Source: JAVVEG01 sp041751425 (GTDB lineage: Bacteria > Pseudomonadota > Gammaproteobacteria > Pseudomonadales > Pseudohongiellaceae). From it: DNA of 64,000 nt. Of this stretch, positions 18,200-27,861 are shown piece after piece. Both the position numbers and the translations under genes were made by a program. The DNA lies in contig JBGSXL010000010.1 of assembly GCA_041751425.1 (NCBI GenBank), positions 1 to 64,000 on the forward strand. Reading direction: 5' to 3'. The notes beneath the pieces were generated by a model. It ran no database searches, was not told where the DNA came from, and worked only from the letters and a program-made list of their open reading frames with translations. Numbering within the stretch: the first letter of the stretch is position 1; each line of letters begins with the position of its first letter.

Positions 18200-21100
18200 A
18201 TGTCATCTCCCACATTCGAAAGCCTACGAAACACCCTCGATAGTATCCGCAGGCGGCGCAGCCGATTGCATATTCTGCAGCAAACCAGCCTCACTCTGTT
18301 GGGTCTCATTGTCGCGGTTTTAACACTCAGTATTATTGATGCGGTGCTGGAGCCCTCCCGCAATGGCGCGATTGCACTATTTCTGCTGTTGCTGGCGGCT
18401 ACAGCCGTATTGCTGGTGCGATATGTGCGGGTGCTGGGGCGCCGGCACTCCAATGACCGCCAACTGGCCCATTATGTAGAAGAAAAGATTCCCGATCTGG
18501 AACAAAGATTGCTCACATCGCTGGAGTTTACCGGTGAAGAGCTGGAGTCGGGTCGTAAAGGAGTTTCTCACCAATTTATCAGGCAGTTGTGGACGGATGC
18601 GGAAGTCCATGTGCAGCGCCAGAAGGAACAGGTAGAGCATCTGGAAAGCTCACCTGCACCCTGGATTTCCCTTGCGTCAGCGATGGTTGCAGTTGTTGTC
18701 ATTGCGGTATCGTTTCTGAGTTCTGATGCATTGTTGCGTGCTGGCGGACAATTGCTTTGGCCTTTTACACCTGACCCCGTCGCGCTGGTGCCGGAAGTCG
18801 CTGTACCTGAGATTCCTCTGGAAGTTGTCATCACGGTTGAACCGGGTGATATATCCATGCAGCGTGGTGACGCCGCCACAATAGTTGCGCGGGTAGAAAA
18901 CGCCATGCCCAGCGATGTGCAATTACGTATGCAGACAGACAATGTGAACTGGAGCGATGCAACCATGCGACAGGATGGCGCTGGCAGTGATAGCGCTACT
19001 TACAGTTATTTTTTGCCTACCGTGCAAGAGAACACTGTTTACTATGTGAGCTTCACGCAGCAGGGCGAACAACGTTCCCAGCAATTTCGCATTAATGTCT
19101 ATGATCTGCCCAAGGTAGAACAGATTGATGTTGCTTATACCTACCCTGAGTATACCGGTTGGGAAAATAACCTGGATGAAGACGGTGGCGATATGGTGGT
19201 GCCTGAGGGCACGGAAGTAGCGCTGCAGGTATTGTTCAACAAGAATGTAGCCAACGCGACCATTGAATTTCAGAATGAAACGGGTGCTTACGAAAATCTC
19301 CTGCTCGATATTTCAGGTGATTCGGGCAGCGCTACCTTCACGATCAGTGCTGACACCAGCTATCGAATCGCTGCTGTCGATTTCGATAACCTGGCAAGTA
19401 GAGATCCGCAGGACTATTACATACGCGCCATTGAAGATGCGCCGCCGGTACTGACTCTGCGCAGCCCGGGCCGTGATCAGGATGTGATGCCTCTGGAAGA
19501 GGTGGTACTGGAAGTCGAGGCAACTGATGATTACGGTCTCAGCCGCTTTGCTCTGCATTACAGCGTGGTCGGTGCTGACGAGGTGGAAGTGGATTTTCTG
19601 CCGCTGGAAAAAACACGCGCTATTGTCGGCAATGAACTGATCTATCTGGAAGACCTTGATGTAGCACCGGGCGATTTTGTCAGCTATTACCTCACCCTGG
19701 CTGACAATAATGGGTTACGTGGCCCCAATGAAGTAGTCTCCGATATTTATTTCCTGCAGGTCATACCCACCGATCAGGAATTCCGCAGAGTCAATGCCGG
19801 TGGTCAGCAGCAAGGCGGCGGTGGTGGTGCTCGCGGAGACAGCAGTGAACTGGTCACTGTACAAAAGGACATCATCGCTGCCACGTGGAAATTACGGCAG
19901 CAGATCAATGCCGGTGCAGATTCCTTTTCCGAAGATGTACGCGTAGTCGCTGAAGCCCAGCGTGCAGCAACGGGCCGTGCACAAATGTCCATTGACCGAC
20001 TGGCTGAACGTTTGAGCTTTTCGGATGCCAGTTATGACAATGCCGTCAGGAATCTGCAGCAGGCTATCGAGCAGATGAACCTTGCCGCGGACGAACTGGA
20101 TCTTGAGCAGGTGAATAGCGCGCTGAAACCTGAGCAGGCAGCACTGCAATTCATTCTGCGCGCTGAGGCTGATATCAACCGGACCAATGTCAGCATGCAA
20201 CAGGCTGGTGGCGGTGGCGGCGGTGGTGGCGCGCAGCAGGAACGTGAAGACCTGCGTGAGTTGTTCGATATGGAAATGGGGCAGCGTGAGAATCGTTATG
20301 AGACACCGCGCAATAGCTCTGGAGGCAGTGCTCAGAACAATAGCGAAGAAGCCAATAAACTGGAAGAACTGGCACGTCGTCAGGAAGGGTTGACGCGCGC
20401 TCAGCGCAATCTGTCGCGCCGTATGGAGGACATGACGGAAGAGCAACGCCGTCGTGAGCTGGAGCGTTTACGTCGTGAGCAGGAGCAGTTGAGTGAAGAG
20501 GTTGCCCAATTGGCGCAACAGATGTCTCGGTCACAGCAAGGTGGTCAGCCCCAAAGCGGGCAACCACAGCAGGGCGGTCAGCCGCAGAGCGGACAGCAAC
20601 AAGCCAACGCAGGACAGCAATCACAGTTGCAGCGTGCGGCCGAGCAGATGCAGGAAGCCGCAGAGGCCGATTCTCCTGCCATGGCAGCGGCGCGTAGTCA
20701 GCGCGCATTGGAGAGTCTGCGTGAACAACAACGCGCAATGAACCAGCAGCAGGGCAGCTCAGTCAATCAACTGGCGCAGAATGTTATTCAGCGCGGTCAG
20801 GAGTTGATTCAGGAACAGCGTGAGTTGCAACGTCAGGTCCAGGAGGCAAGTCGCGAACAGGGCCTGGGGCAAACGCGCCAGGCCGCGCGCAATGATGCCA
20901 ATTTACAGGAACTCGCAGCCACGCAACAGCAGCAGCGCAGAGAACTGGAAGAGATAGAAAGAATGCTGCGCGCTATCATTGCCCGTGGTGACAATGAGGA
21001 TCAACGCTTGTTGTCACAGGCACAGCAGGCCAGTCGTGCCATTCGCCCAATCCGCGAGCAGATGGATACCAGTAACCGTGTGCTGAGCAACGGTATGGTG

Positions 21101-21829
21101 AGTCTGGCTGCCGATATAGAACGCGAGATCACAACTGAATTGAGCGCATTGGGCAGGCAATTGCAGGCACTCAATCCGGGGTCGGACCGAGATGTCAGCG
21201 CGGATCCTGTTATGCAGGCGGCCCGCGATGCTGCGGAACTGATGCAGCAGGTTGAAGAATTGCAGCGTCAGGCTTTAGCACTTGCGCAAGGTCAGGAACC
21301 AGGGGGACAACGAACCGGAGATGCCTCCGTGGCTGATATGCGTCAGCGTCTGGCGCGATCGCAGGAACTTGCGCAAAACCTGACTGACCAGTTGCAGGAA
21401 CAACAAATTCAGCAGGGACAACAGGGCCAACAAGGTCAACAAGGTCAACAAGGGCAGCAAGGTCAACAAGGGCAGCAGCAGGCTCAGGGCGGCGGAGGTG
21501 GCCAGCCGGGTGCTGACAACCAAGGTGGCGGAATCGGACGTATTCCTGCGCCAGGAGAACCAGTCGGTCTCGGGACAGCACGCTCAATCCGTTCCGAATT
21601 GACGCGGCAGTCCATCGAAAATTTCCTGAGTCAGCCCGAACTGCTGGCGGAGCTGTTGCAACCCATCATCGAGCTGGAAGGGCAATTGCGCGCCCTGGCC
21701 GAGTTGGAGCAAATAAATCGTAAACTCTTTTCGGCAGCGGACGAGGATGTTCCAGATCAGTACAGAACTCTTGTGCAAGAGTATTACCGGGTATTATCAG
21801 ACGGGCAGAGTCCGGCAACGGCGCAGTAG
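18200..21829 (+). CDS. DUF4175 family low-complexity membrane protein, first gene of MoxR/VWA operon
   Basis: A 1209-aa inner-membrane protein with most of its mass predicted outside the cytoplasm. Three hydrophobic segments (about residues 30-52, 57-76 and 155-178) precede Ig-like repeats (VITVEPGDISMQRGD, then PRSPGRDQDV-type strands), glycine-rich linkers (about 533-545 and 670-680), long Glu/Arg/Gln coiled coil, two Gln/Gly tracts (about 778-812 and 1071-1091) and a short folded C-terminus. This layout matches the DUF4175/aProt_lowcomp family first noticed in alphaproteobacteria; no function is established. The frame opens 24 codons earlier, but the ATG at 18200 follows AAGAGA and begins the conserved part. 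The next gene starts 2 bases after its stop. Confidence 0.8.
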   Translation: MSSPTFESLRNTLDSIRRRRSRLHILQQTSLTLLGLIVAVLTLSIIDAVLEPSRNGAIALFLLLLAATAVLLVRYVRVLGRRHSNDRQLAHYVEEKIPDLEQRLLTSLEFTGEELESGRKGVSHQFIRQLWTDAEVHVQRQKEQVEHLESSPAPWISLASAMVAVVVIAVSFLSSDALLRAGGQLLWPFTPDPVALVPEVAVPEIPLEVVITVEPGDISMQRGDAATIVARVENAMPSDVQLRMQTDNVNWSDATMRQDGAGSDSATYSYFLPTVQENTVYYVSFTQQGEQRSQQFRINVYDLPKVEQIDVAYTYPEYTGWENNLDEDGGDMVVPEGTEVALQVLFNKNVANATIEFQNETGAYENLLLDISGDSGSATFTISADTSYRIAAVDFDNLASRDPQDYYIRAIEDAPPVLTLRSPGRDQDVMPLEEVVLEVEATDDYGLSRFALHYSVVGADEVEVDFLPLEKTRAIVGNELIYLEDLDVAPGDFVSYYLTLADNNGLRGPNEVVSDIYFLQVIPTDQEFRRVNAGGQQQGGGGGARGDSSELVTVQKDIIAATWKLRQQINAGADSFSEDVRVVAEAQRAATGRAQMSIDRLAERLSFSDASYDNAVRNLQQAIEQMNLAADELDLEQVNSALKPEQAALQFILRAEADINRTNVSMQQAGGGGGGGGAQQEREDLRELFDMEMGQRENRYETPRNSSGGSAQNNSEEANKLEELARRQEGLTRAQRNLSRRMEDMTEEQRRRELERLRREQEQLSEEVAQLAQQMSRSQQGGQPQSGQPQQGGQPQSGQQQANAGQQSQLQRAAEQMQEAAEADSPAMAAARSQRALESLREQQRAMNQQQGSSVNQLAQNVIQRGQELIQEQRELQRQVQEASREQGLGQTRQAARNDANLQELAATQQQQRRELEEIERMLRAIIARGDNEDQRLLSQAQQASRAIRPIREQMDTSNRVLSNGMVSLAADIEREITTELSALGRQLQALNPGSDRDVSADPVMQAARDAAELMQQVEELQRQALALAQGQEPGGQRTGDASVADMRQRLARSQELAQNLTDQLQEQQIQQGQQGQQGQQGQQGQQGQQGQQQAQGGGGGQPGADNQGGGIGRIPAPGEPVGLGTARSIRSELTRQSIENFLSQPELLAELLQPIIELEGQLRALAELEQINRKLFSAADEDVPDQYRTLVQEYYRVLSDGQSPATAQ
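21410..21472 (+). repeat. 9-bp tandem repeat coding Gln-Gln-Gly x7
   Basis: Seven consecutive 9-base units of the form CARCARGGN inside the DUF4175 gene encode (QQG)7 at residues 1071-1091. The units differ at wobble positions but several neighbours are identical (CAACAAGGT twice in a row), so copy number may vary by slippage. Confidence 0.85.
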
Positions 21830-21831
21830 CA

Positions 21832-24141
21832 ATGAATTTTATTTTCGACCCATATTATCTGGAAGCTATTCAGGAAGGCAGGTTCGCTTTCGCATACGCG
21901 ATAAATCCGTGGCTGGCCGTGCTGCTATTGTCCGGATTAATTGCTGCAGTCTGGTGGCTTTACCGCAAAACGACACGTGAGCTGACGCCCGGTTGGAAAA
22001 CCTGGTTTATAGCATTGCGGTCCAGCATCCTGATTTTGTTATTCCTCTGTTTGTTACGCCCAGTGATTACCACTGATCAGGTTATTCCGCAGGAAACTTA
22101 CCTCGCCGTATTAATTGATGATTCCCAGAGTATGTCCATACAGGATATGCCCAATGCACAATCGCGATCACAAGTGGTCGCAAATGCGCTGTATGGCAAC
22201 AGTGGCATATTGGCGCCACTGCAGGACAAGTTTCACGTCCGCACATTCCGTTTCGACAAGACTGCCCAGCGAATCAATGCTGCTGATGAACTGCAGGGCT
22301 CTGGTAACGCGTCCGAACTGGCAAGTGCATTACGCTTTGCAGACGATCAATTGGGAGGGCTCGCACTTGGCGGCATTGTGTTGATCAGCGATGGCGCCGA
22401 TAACGGTGCAGGTGACGCTGTTGCACTGGCCAGTGGATTCGGCGCCAGACAGATTCCGATATTCACTGTAGGCGTTGGGCAGGAACGTATTCCGCGTGAT
22501 GTGGGTATTGTTGATGTGCGCGCAGCAAAAACGGTGCTGGAGGGATCTGTCTTCAGTGTAGAAGTCACCGTGAGCCAGGAAGGATACGCCGGGCAGGATC
22601 TTGAGCTGCAGATCATGGATGGCGAGACCATTGCGGCAACAAGAAGAGTGATTCTGGGCGCTGATGGAACAACGCAGCGTTTCGATCTGGAGCTGACACC
22701 TGAGCGCCGCGAAGCCATAGTTTACGAAATTCAGATTGCGGAACAGCCCGGCGAGATGGTGCTGCAGAATAACAGTTATCGGTTTCTGGTTGATAACACT
22801 GAACGCCCCGCACTGGATATTCTCTATGTTGATGGGCATCCGCGCAACGAGTACAAGTTTATTCGCCGAGCCGCAGAGGGCGATACTTCTTTGCGTTTGG
22901 CAACTTACCTGCAAACTGGTCCCGGAAAATTTTATCGGCAGGGAATCAAGACTCCACTGGAACTAAATGCGGGATTTCCAACGCGTAAGGAAGAACTCTT
23001 TCAGTACGAAGCAATCATCATTGGTGATATTGGTCGCGAATTTTTCAACGCAGATCAATTGCAGATGGTGCAGGATTTTGTTGCGGAACGCGGCGGCGGT
23101 CTACTGGCCAGCGGTGCGTTGGAAGATCTTTATCTGGGCACAGTTATCGCCGATATTCTGCCGCTGACGCTGGTAGGAAGCAGTACTCTTCCGCAGTACC
23201 TGCAGGGCGGCATTCGCCGCGGCACACACCCAACAGGTGAACTTTATACACCACGCCTGACAACTGGAGGCGAGTTTTCGCCTATCATGCGTCTGGACAG
23301 TGATGATGCTGTCAACAGACAACTATGGCAGCAGATGCCACAGTTACAGGGAGCCTACGTAACCGGTCGTGCCAAACCCGGTGCATCAGTATTGTTGGAG
23401 CATCCGGTATTGCAGTATCAAAATCAGGCAGTGCCGATCATCGCGACTCAACGCTATGGCAATGGACGCAGTATGTCGATCTCCACTGCAAGCACATGGC
23501 GCTGGCAGATGTTGATGCCTGCTGAAGATGATTCCCACGAGCGACTGTGGCGTCAGATGTTGCGCTGGTTAGCGGTATCCGCGTTAAACCGCGTCAGCAT
23601 TGAGTTCGACCGCGAGTATTACAACGCGGGTGACACCGTGAATGTTACTGCCCGGGTTCTTGATACCACGTATAGTCCGGACAACAATGCTTCCCTGTGG
23701 ATGCAACGCACCGACCCATTTGGAGAAGTCAGCGATACTCCTATGTCGTGGGACATCGATGAGGATGGCGTATATCGCGCCAGTTTTGCGGTGCAGGATG
23801 AAGGCGTTTATAAACTACTGGTCGATGTAGCAAGCGCAGCAGCGGAAGCGAATGCCGAGGAGACGGAGCGCACCGTTTCTTTCATGGTAACTCCCTCTCT
23901 GCGGGAGTACTCGCGTGCAGGGCTTGATACGGGCCTGCTGTCCCGCATTGCAGAAGCCAGCGGTGGGAAATACTATACGCCCGCGCAATGGTCAGCGCTG
24001 CCAGCGGATATTGAGCACACGCCAAATGCTTATTCACGAGTAGTGCAGGAGGATTTGTGGGATACCCCATTCCTGTTGGCGCTATTAATTCTTTTGCTGT
24101 GCGTGGACTGGATTACCCGGCGCATGAAGGGGTTGTCATGA
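21832..24141 (+). CDS. Membrane protein with VWA domain and glutamine-amidotransferase-like fold
   Basis: A 769-aa protein with two N-terminal membrane helices (about residues 25-45 and 60-78), a von Willebrand A domain carrying the metal site D96-x-S98-x-S100 (LIDDSQSMS) and GGIVLISDGADNG, an Ig-like middle, then a class I glutamine-amidotransferase-like region (ILYVDGHPRNEYKFIRRA; FVAERGGGLLASGA), another beta domain, and a C-terminal helix (FLLALLILLLCVDWI). The same architecture is repeated in the last gene of the operon (30764-32824). No catalytic Cys is evident, so the amidotransferase-like fold is probably structural. Its stop overlaps the next start (ATGA). Function unknown; likely a VWA partner of the MoxR ATPase. 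Confidence 0.75.
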   Translation: MNFIFDPYYLEAIQEGRFAFAYAINPWLAVLLLSGLIAAVWWLYRKTTRELTPGWKTWFIALRSSILILLFLCLLRPVITTDQVIPQETYLAVLIDDSQSMSIQDMPNAQSRSQVVANALYGNSGILAPLQDKFHVRTFRFDKTAQRINAADELQGSGNASELASALRFADDQLGGLALGGIVLISDGADNGAGDAVALASGFGARQIPIFTVGVGQERIPRDVGIVDVRAAKTVLEGSVFSVEVTVSQEGYAGQDLELQIMDGETIAATRRVILGADGTTQRFDLELTPERREAIVYEIQIAEQPGEMVLQNNSYRFLVDNTERPALDILYVDGHPRNEYKFIRRAAEGDTSLRLATYLQTGPGKFYRQGIKTPLELNAGFPTRKEELFQYEAIIIGDIGREFFNADQLQMVQDFVAERGGGLLASGALEDLYLGTVIADILPLTLVGSSTLPQYLQGGIRRGTHPTGELYTPRLTTGGEFSPIMRLDSDDAVNRQLWQQMPQLQGAYVTGRAKPGASVLLEHPVLQYQNQAVPIIATQRYGNGRSMSISTASTWRWQMLMPAEDDSHERLWRQMLRWLAVSALNRVSIEFDREYYNAGDTVNVTARVLDTTYSPDNNASLWMQRTDPFGEVSDTPMSWDIDEDGVYRASFAVQDEGVYKLLVDVASAAAEANAEETERTVSFMVTPSLREYSRAGLDTGLLSRIAEASGGKYYTPAQWSALPADIEHTPNAYSRVVQEDLWDTPFLLALLILLLCVDWITRRMKGLS

Positions 24142-25190
24142 CAATGATGCGCTTCAAAATTGTCGTTGTTCTGCTGTGTGCAATTGCCTGGCCGGTAACG
24201 GCGCAACTACCGGCACCGACATTCGACGGCGAGGATCAACCTTATTTTCGCAATCAACCTGACTCCGGCAAATACTTTTTTATTATTACCGGTGCTGCCG
24301 CCTCTGAAGATATTAAAGCGCGCTTTCGCCAATGGTCACTATCGCTGTACGACACGTTGAACAGTGAGTATGGCTACGCTGCCAGCAATCTGATTTTGCT
24401 GCTGGATGATGGCAATATTCCCGAACGCGAAGCGGCCCGTTTGAGTGGCGGTTCAGAAATTGAAAGTATTACGGAGCACATGCAGTTATTGCGCTCGAAA
24501 GTAAAGGAAGGCGATCAGGTCACATTTTTTCTGATAGGGCACGGCTCCAGTCTTGGAAACAACGCCAAGTTTAATATTGTTGGTCCTGATATTACTGGCG
24601 AAGAATTCGCCGCAATGTTGTCGGATTTCCAGCAGCAGGATGTTGTCGTCATCAACACAACCAGCGCCAGTTTTGAGTTCTCACGTGCACTATCGGCACC
24701 GGGTCGCGTGATAGTGTCAGCAACACGTTCTGCGGCAGAGCGCTTCGACCCCATGTTTGCGCAGTTCTTCATAGAGGCACTGCAATCGCGCAATGGCGAT
24801 CGTGATAAAAATAACCGGGTGTCGGTAATCGAAGCGTTTACCTATGCGCGGCTGGGAGTGGATGAATGGTACAAATTGCAGGAGCGCCTGCCGACAGAAC
24901 ATGCAGTGCTTGATGATAATGGTGATGGTTTGTTCAGTATGGAGCCGGCGCCCACTCTGGCTGATGGCCGTCTGGCGGAGATAGCATACATTGACGTAGC
25001 CAGCGCTGGCGTGCAAAAACAATCGCCGCAAGCCGCGCGATTGCTGGCGGAGATACAGGATCTGGAAAGGTCTGTGTTTATATTGCGTGGCCAGAAAGAA
25101 AATTATCTGGAAGAGGATTACTGGAACAGAATGGAAGCCTTGTTGATCGATTTAGCGAGAAAGACGGGGAGTTATAATGAATTACCGTAA
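24138..25190 (+). CDS. Exported caspase/legumain-fold protein lacking the catalytic Cys
   Basis: A 350-aa protein with a signal peptide (MMRFKIVVVLLCAIAWPVTAQ). The mature part begins like clan CD peptidases: KYFFIITGAAASEDIKARF, NLILLLDDG, then TFFLIGHGSS with the general-base-like His at H135. The strand that should end in the nucleophile reads VVVINTTSASFEF: where caspase/C13 relatives have Cys, this protein has T175/S176. EF-hand-like DDNGDGLFS follows near residue 258. It is therefore probably a pseudo-peptidase that binds rather than cuts, or uses Ser. The frame opens upstream inside the preceding gene, but the ATGA overlap at 24138 with GAAGGGG before it is the credible start. It overlaps the next gene by 14 bases. 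Confidence 0.7.
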   Translation: MTMMRFKIVVVLLCAIAWPVTAQLPAPTFDGEDQPYFRNQPDSGKYFFIITGAAASEDIKARFRQWSLSLYDTLNSEYGYAASNLILLLDDGNIPEREAARLSGGSEIESITEHMQLLRSKVKEGDQVTFFLIGHGSSLGNNAKFNIVGPDITGEEFAAMLSDFQQQDVVVINTTSASFEFSRALSAPGRVIVSATRSAAERFDPMFAQFFIEALQSRNGDRDKNNRVSVIEAFTYARLGVDEWYKLQERLPTEHAVLDDNGDGLFSMEPAPTLADGRLAEIAYIDVASAGVQKQSPQAARLLAEIQDLERSVFILRGQKENYLEEDYWNRMEALLIDLARKTGSYNELP

Positions 25191-27861
25191 AGCCTTTTGC
25201 TCAATAGCGCTTTGCTGTGTGTTGATTCCGGCGCTGCCACCTGTGTTCGCGCAGACCGATCTTGCAGGGTTGGAGTCGACTTTTGCACGGGCCAACGAGT
25301 TGGCAATGCGTGGTTCGTATATTGCAGCCATCGATCTTTACGGGTTGGTTACTGGCATTGACAGAGAGTCTGCGCTGATTTCTTCCAGTAGAGCGCACAT
25401 GCTGATTGGCCAGCTTGATGAGGCAGAACGCATTTTGGAAGATGCGATAGATGATTATGCGCAATCGCCTGTGCTCAGTACGCAATTAGCTGAAGTAAAA
25501 ATGACGCGAGGACAATCGGCACAGGCATTGGAAATTCTGCAGGAAGCTGTGGAAGGCAATCGCGAACCACCGGTGCGCACACTGGTCCAGTATGGCAAAG
25601 CTCTGCAGTTTGTCGGACGTAAACAGGATGCTTTAGCACCCTTGGCTGCAGCAGCGGCGCGTTATCAGTCTGGTCGCGTTTTCGAGTCTGAAGAAGTCGC
25701 GATGGTTGCGTTGGCCAACTGGCTTTTAGGCCGCTTTCATGATGCGAACTCACTGTTCGGTGAAGCGTTGCGCAGTGAACCAAATAATTTTGAAGCGCAG
25801 GTTTTGTGGGGAGATCTGTTTCAGGAAAAATTCAACAATCCGGACGCAGAAATTTCCTATAACAAAATTCTTGAAGTAAACAGACGTTATGTACCTGCAA
25901 TGACCGGCATGGCGAAAATTTCGAATCCGGAGCCAACGCTGCTGCGCGTGTTGGAGATTAACCCTAATTATGTGCCCGCACTGGAAGCCTACGGCGAGCT
26001 GTTACTCATGAACAATCGTAGAGAAGATGGGGAAGGGTTTCTCAGGCAGGCACTCTCCATTAATCCGGAGTCGATTCAATCGTTAAGCATGTTGGCGGCG
26101 CAGGCTGCTTTGAACGAAGAGTTTGCCCTGTATGCGGAAATGGAAAGCCGGGTGAATGATTTCAGTCCGGACAACGCAGAGTTTTATACAGAAGTTGCAG
26201 ATACATTCGGCAATAATTATCGCTTTACCGAAGCGGTAGGGTACGCGCGCAGAGCAATAGCGGCTGATCCGACTTACTGGCAGGGTCATACAGTGCTTGG
26301 CAACAATCTGGTGCGTCTGGGTGAAGAGGATGAGGGCAAGCGGCATCTGGAGCTTGCTTTCGCCAATGATCCTTTCAATGTATTGACCTCGAATCTTCTG
26401 CAGGTTTTCGACACGCTGGAAGAGTACGCGACACTCGAAACCGAACACTATCGCGTCAATATGAGTCATCGTGATGCGGAAGTTCTGTGGCCGTATCTGG
26501 AGCCACTGCTTGAGGAGAGCTGGACTCATCTTACCGAGAAATACGGTTTCGCACCGGCAACACCTATCGTATTGCAGATATTCGAAAACTCAGAGGATTT
26601 CGCCGTACGCTCTGTTGGTCTGCCGGATATCGGGCCTTTAGTGGGAATCTGTTTCGGCAAAGTGGTCACGCTAATTTCCCCCGACACCCTGAGCGCCAAC
26701 TGGCAGGAAATCGTCTGGCATGAGCTTGTCCATGTGTGGACTTTGCAGATGACAGGCAACCGTATGCCGCGTTGGTTATCAGAAGGTATTTCCACCTGGG
26801 AAGAACATGAGGCGAAGCCGGAGTGGGGACGTCGCCAGGGTCTGGAACTGGTGCGCGCTGTGCGGGAAGAAAAGCTGCTGCCAGTTGGTGGTCTCAACGA
26901 GGGTTTTACGGGTGCAAATAGCAATGCCGATCTTGGTTTTGCTTATTTCCAGTCCTACCTGGTAGTGGATTATATTGCCAAGGAGTTTGGCTTTGAAAAA
27001 CTGTTGGAGCTGGTTCATGAGTATGCGCACATTCGCGAGGAAAGCGTCAGGTTCGAAAATGTTTTTGCACAGTCGCTGGAGGATTTTGATGCGGGGTTCC
27101 GCGCGTGGATAGAAAGGAGAGTTGCAGAAATCAATGTCTATGTTCATTACGAGGATGCGCCGGATGAAGGTGCCGGACATGGCCATGGTGTGCGACAGAA
27201 CTCCAGTGCGGTGCTGGCGGAGCTTTATAACAATGCATCACTGAAGCAACACATGCGACAACGCGTGCAAGCGGAAGCGCGGGATTTTCAGGCGCATTTG
27301 CAGTTGGGGATTGTGTTGTTCAAGGAAGAAAATTATCAGGAAGCTGAAACGCATCTGCGCTTCGCACACGATCTGTTGCCCGATTACTCCGGCTACCCAA
27401 GTCCACCTCTTGTGTTATCACAGATCTACGAGCAGTTAGGCAATCGTGAAGCCATGTTGGAGCAGCTGGAAATTCTGCTACAGAATCAGCAACACGATTA
27501 CGACTCTGCGATGATTCTGGCCAATGCTGCTTTACAGAACGCCGATCTGGAAAGAGCGGATTATTATATTGCGCGAGCCTTAGCCATTAACCCTTATCGA
27601 CTGGATGTGCATTATTCTGCTGCCAATCTGGCTGATATGTCGGGCAATACCGCAGATGCCGTGCGTGAGCACCAAATTCTGGTGCAACTGGATTTGAGTG
27701 ACCCCGTTGAGGCACGTACCAATCTTGCGCGTGCGTACCTGAGCAATGGTCAGAGTCGCGAGGCTCGCAGAAGTATTCTGCAGGCGCTGGAAGAGGCGCC
27801 CAGTTATCTGCGCGCTCAACAGATACTGTTAGATACGATTGACGGTGAGGAGTCACGGTGA
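25177..27861 (+). CDS. Exported TPR protein with gluzincin metallopeptidase domain
   Basis: An 894-aa protein with a signal peptide (ALCCVLIPALPPVFAQ), then about ten tetratricopeptide repeats (residues ~30-400), a zinc-metallopeptidase domain, and further TPRs (~690-890). The peptidase core is WHELVHVW with H515-E516-x-x-H519 and a third ligand E536 in WLSEGISTWEE, the peptidase-MA (M1-like) arrangement, so it appears active. It overlaps the pseudo-caspase gene by 14 bases and the DUF4159 gene by the GTGA junction, indicating coupled translation. Placement between a peptidase-fold pseudo-enzyme and the MoxR/VWA genes suggests periplasmic quality control or processing of a surface complex; this is inference. 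Confidence 0.78.
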   Translation: MNYRKAFCSIALCCVLIPALPPVFAQTDLAGLESTFARANELAMRGSYIAAIDLYGLVTGIDRESALISSSRAHMLIGQLDEAERILEDAIDDYAQSPVLSTQLAEVKMTRGQSAQALEILQEAVEGNREPPVRTLVQYGKALQFVGRKQDALAPLAAAAARYQSGRVFESEEVAMVALANWLLGRFHDANSLFGEALRSEPNNFEAQVLWGDLFQEKFNNPDAEISYNKILEVNRRYVPAMTGMAKISNPEPTLLRVLEINPNYVPALEAYGELLLMNNRREDGEGFLRQALSINPESIQSLSMLAAQAALNEEFALYAEMESRVNDFSPDNAEFYTEVADTFGNNYRFTEAVGYARRAIAADPTYWQGHTVLGNNLVRLGEEDEGKRHLELAFANDPFNVLTSNLLQVFDTLEEYATLETEHYRVNMSHRDAEVLWPYLEPLLEESWTHLTEKYGFAPATPIVLQIFENSEDFAVRSVGLPDIGPLVGICFGKVVTLISPDTLSANWQEIVWHELVHVWTLQMTGNRMPRWLSEGISTWEEHEAKPEWGRRQGLELVRAVREEKLLPVGGLNEGFTGANSNADLGFAYFQSYLVVDYIAKEFGFEKLLELVHEYAHIREESVRFENVFAQSLEDFDAGFRAWIERRVAEINVYVHYEDAPDEGAGHGHGVRQNSSAVLAELYNNASLKQHMRQRVQAEARDFQAHLQLGIVLFKEENYQEAETHLRFAHDLLPDYSGYPSPPLVLSQIYEQLGNREAMLEQLEILLQNQQHDYDSAMILANAALQNADLERADYYIARALAINPYRLDVHYSAANLADMSGNTADAVREHQILVQLDLSDPVEARTNLARAYLSNGQSREARRSILQALEEAPSYLRAQQILLDTIDGEESR

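Noticed and set aside
19892..20738. Two long minus-strand frames (184 and 182 aa) in the DUF4175 gene
   Set aside because: They are due to the biased Gln/Glu codon composition of the sense gene.
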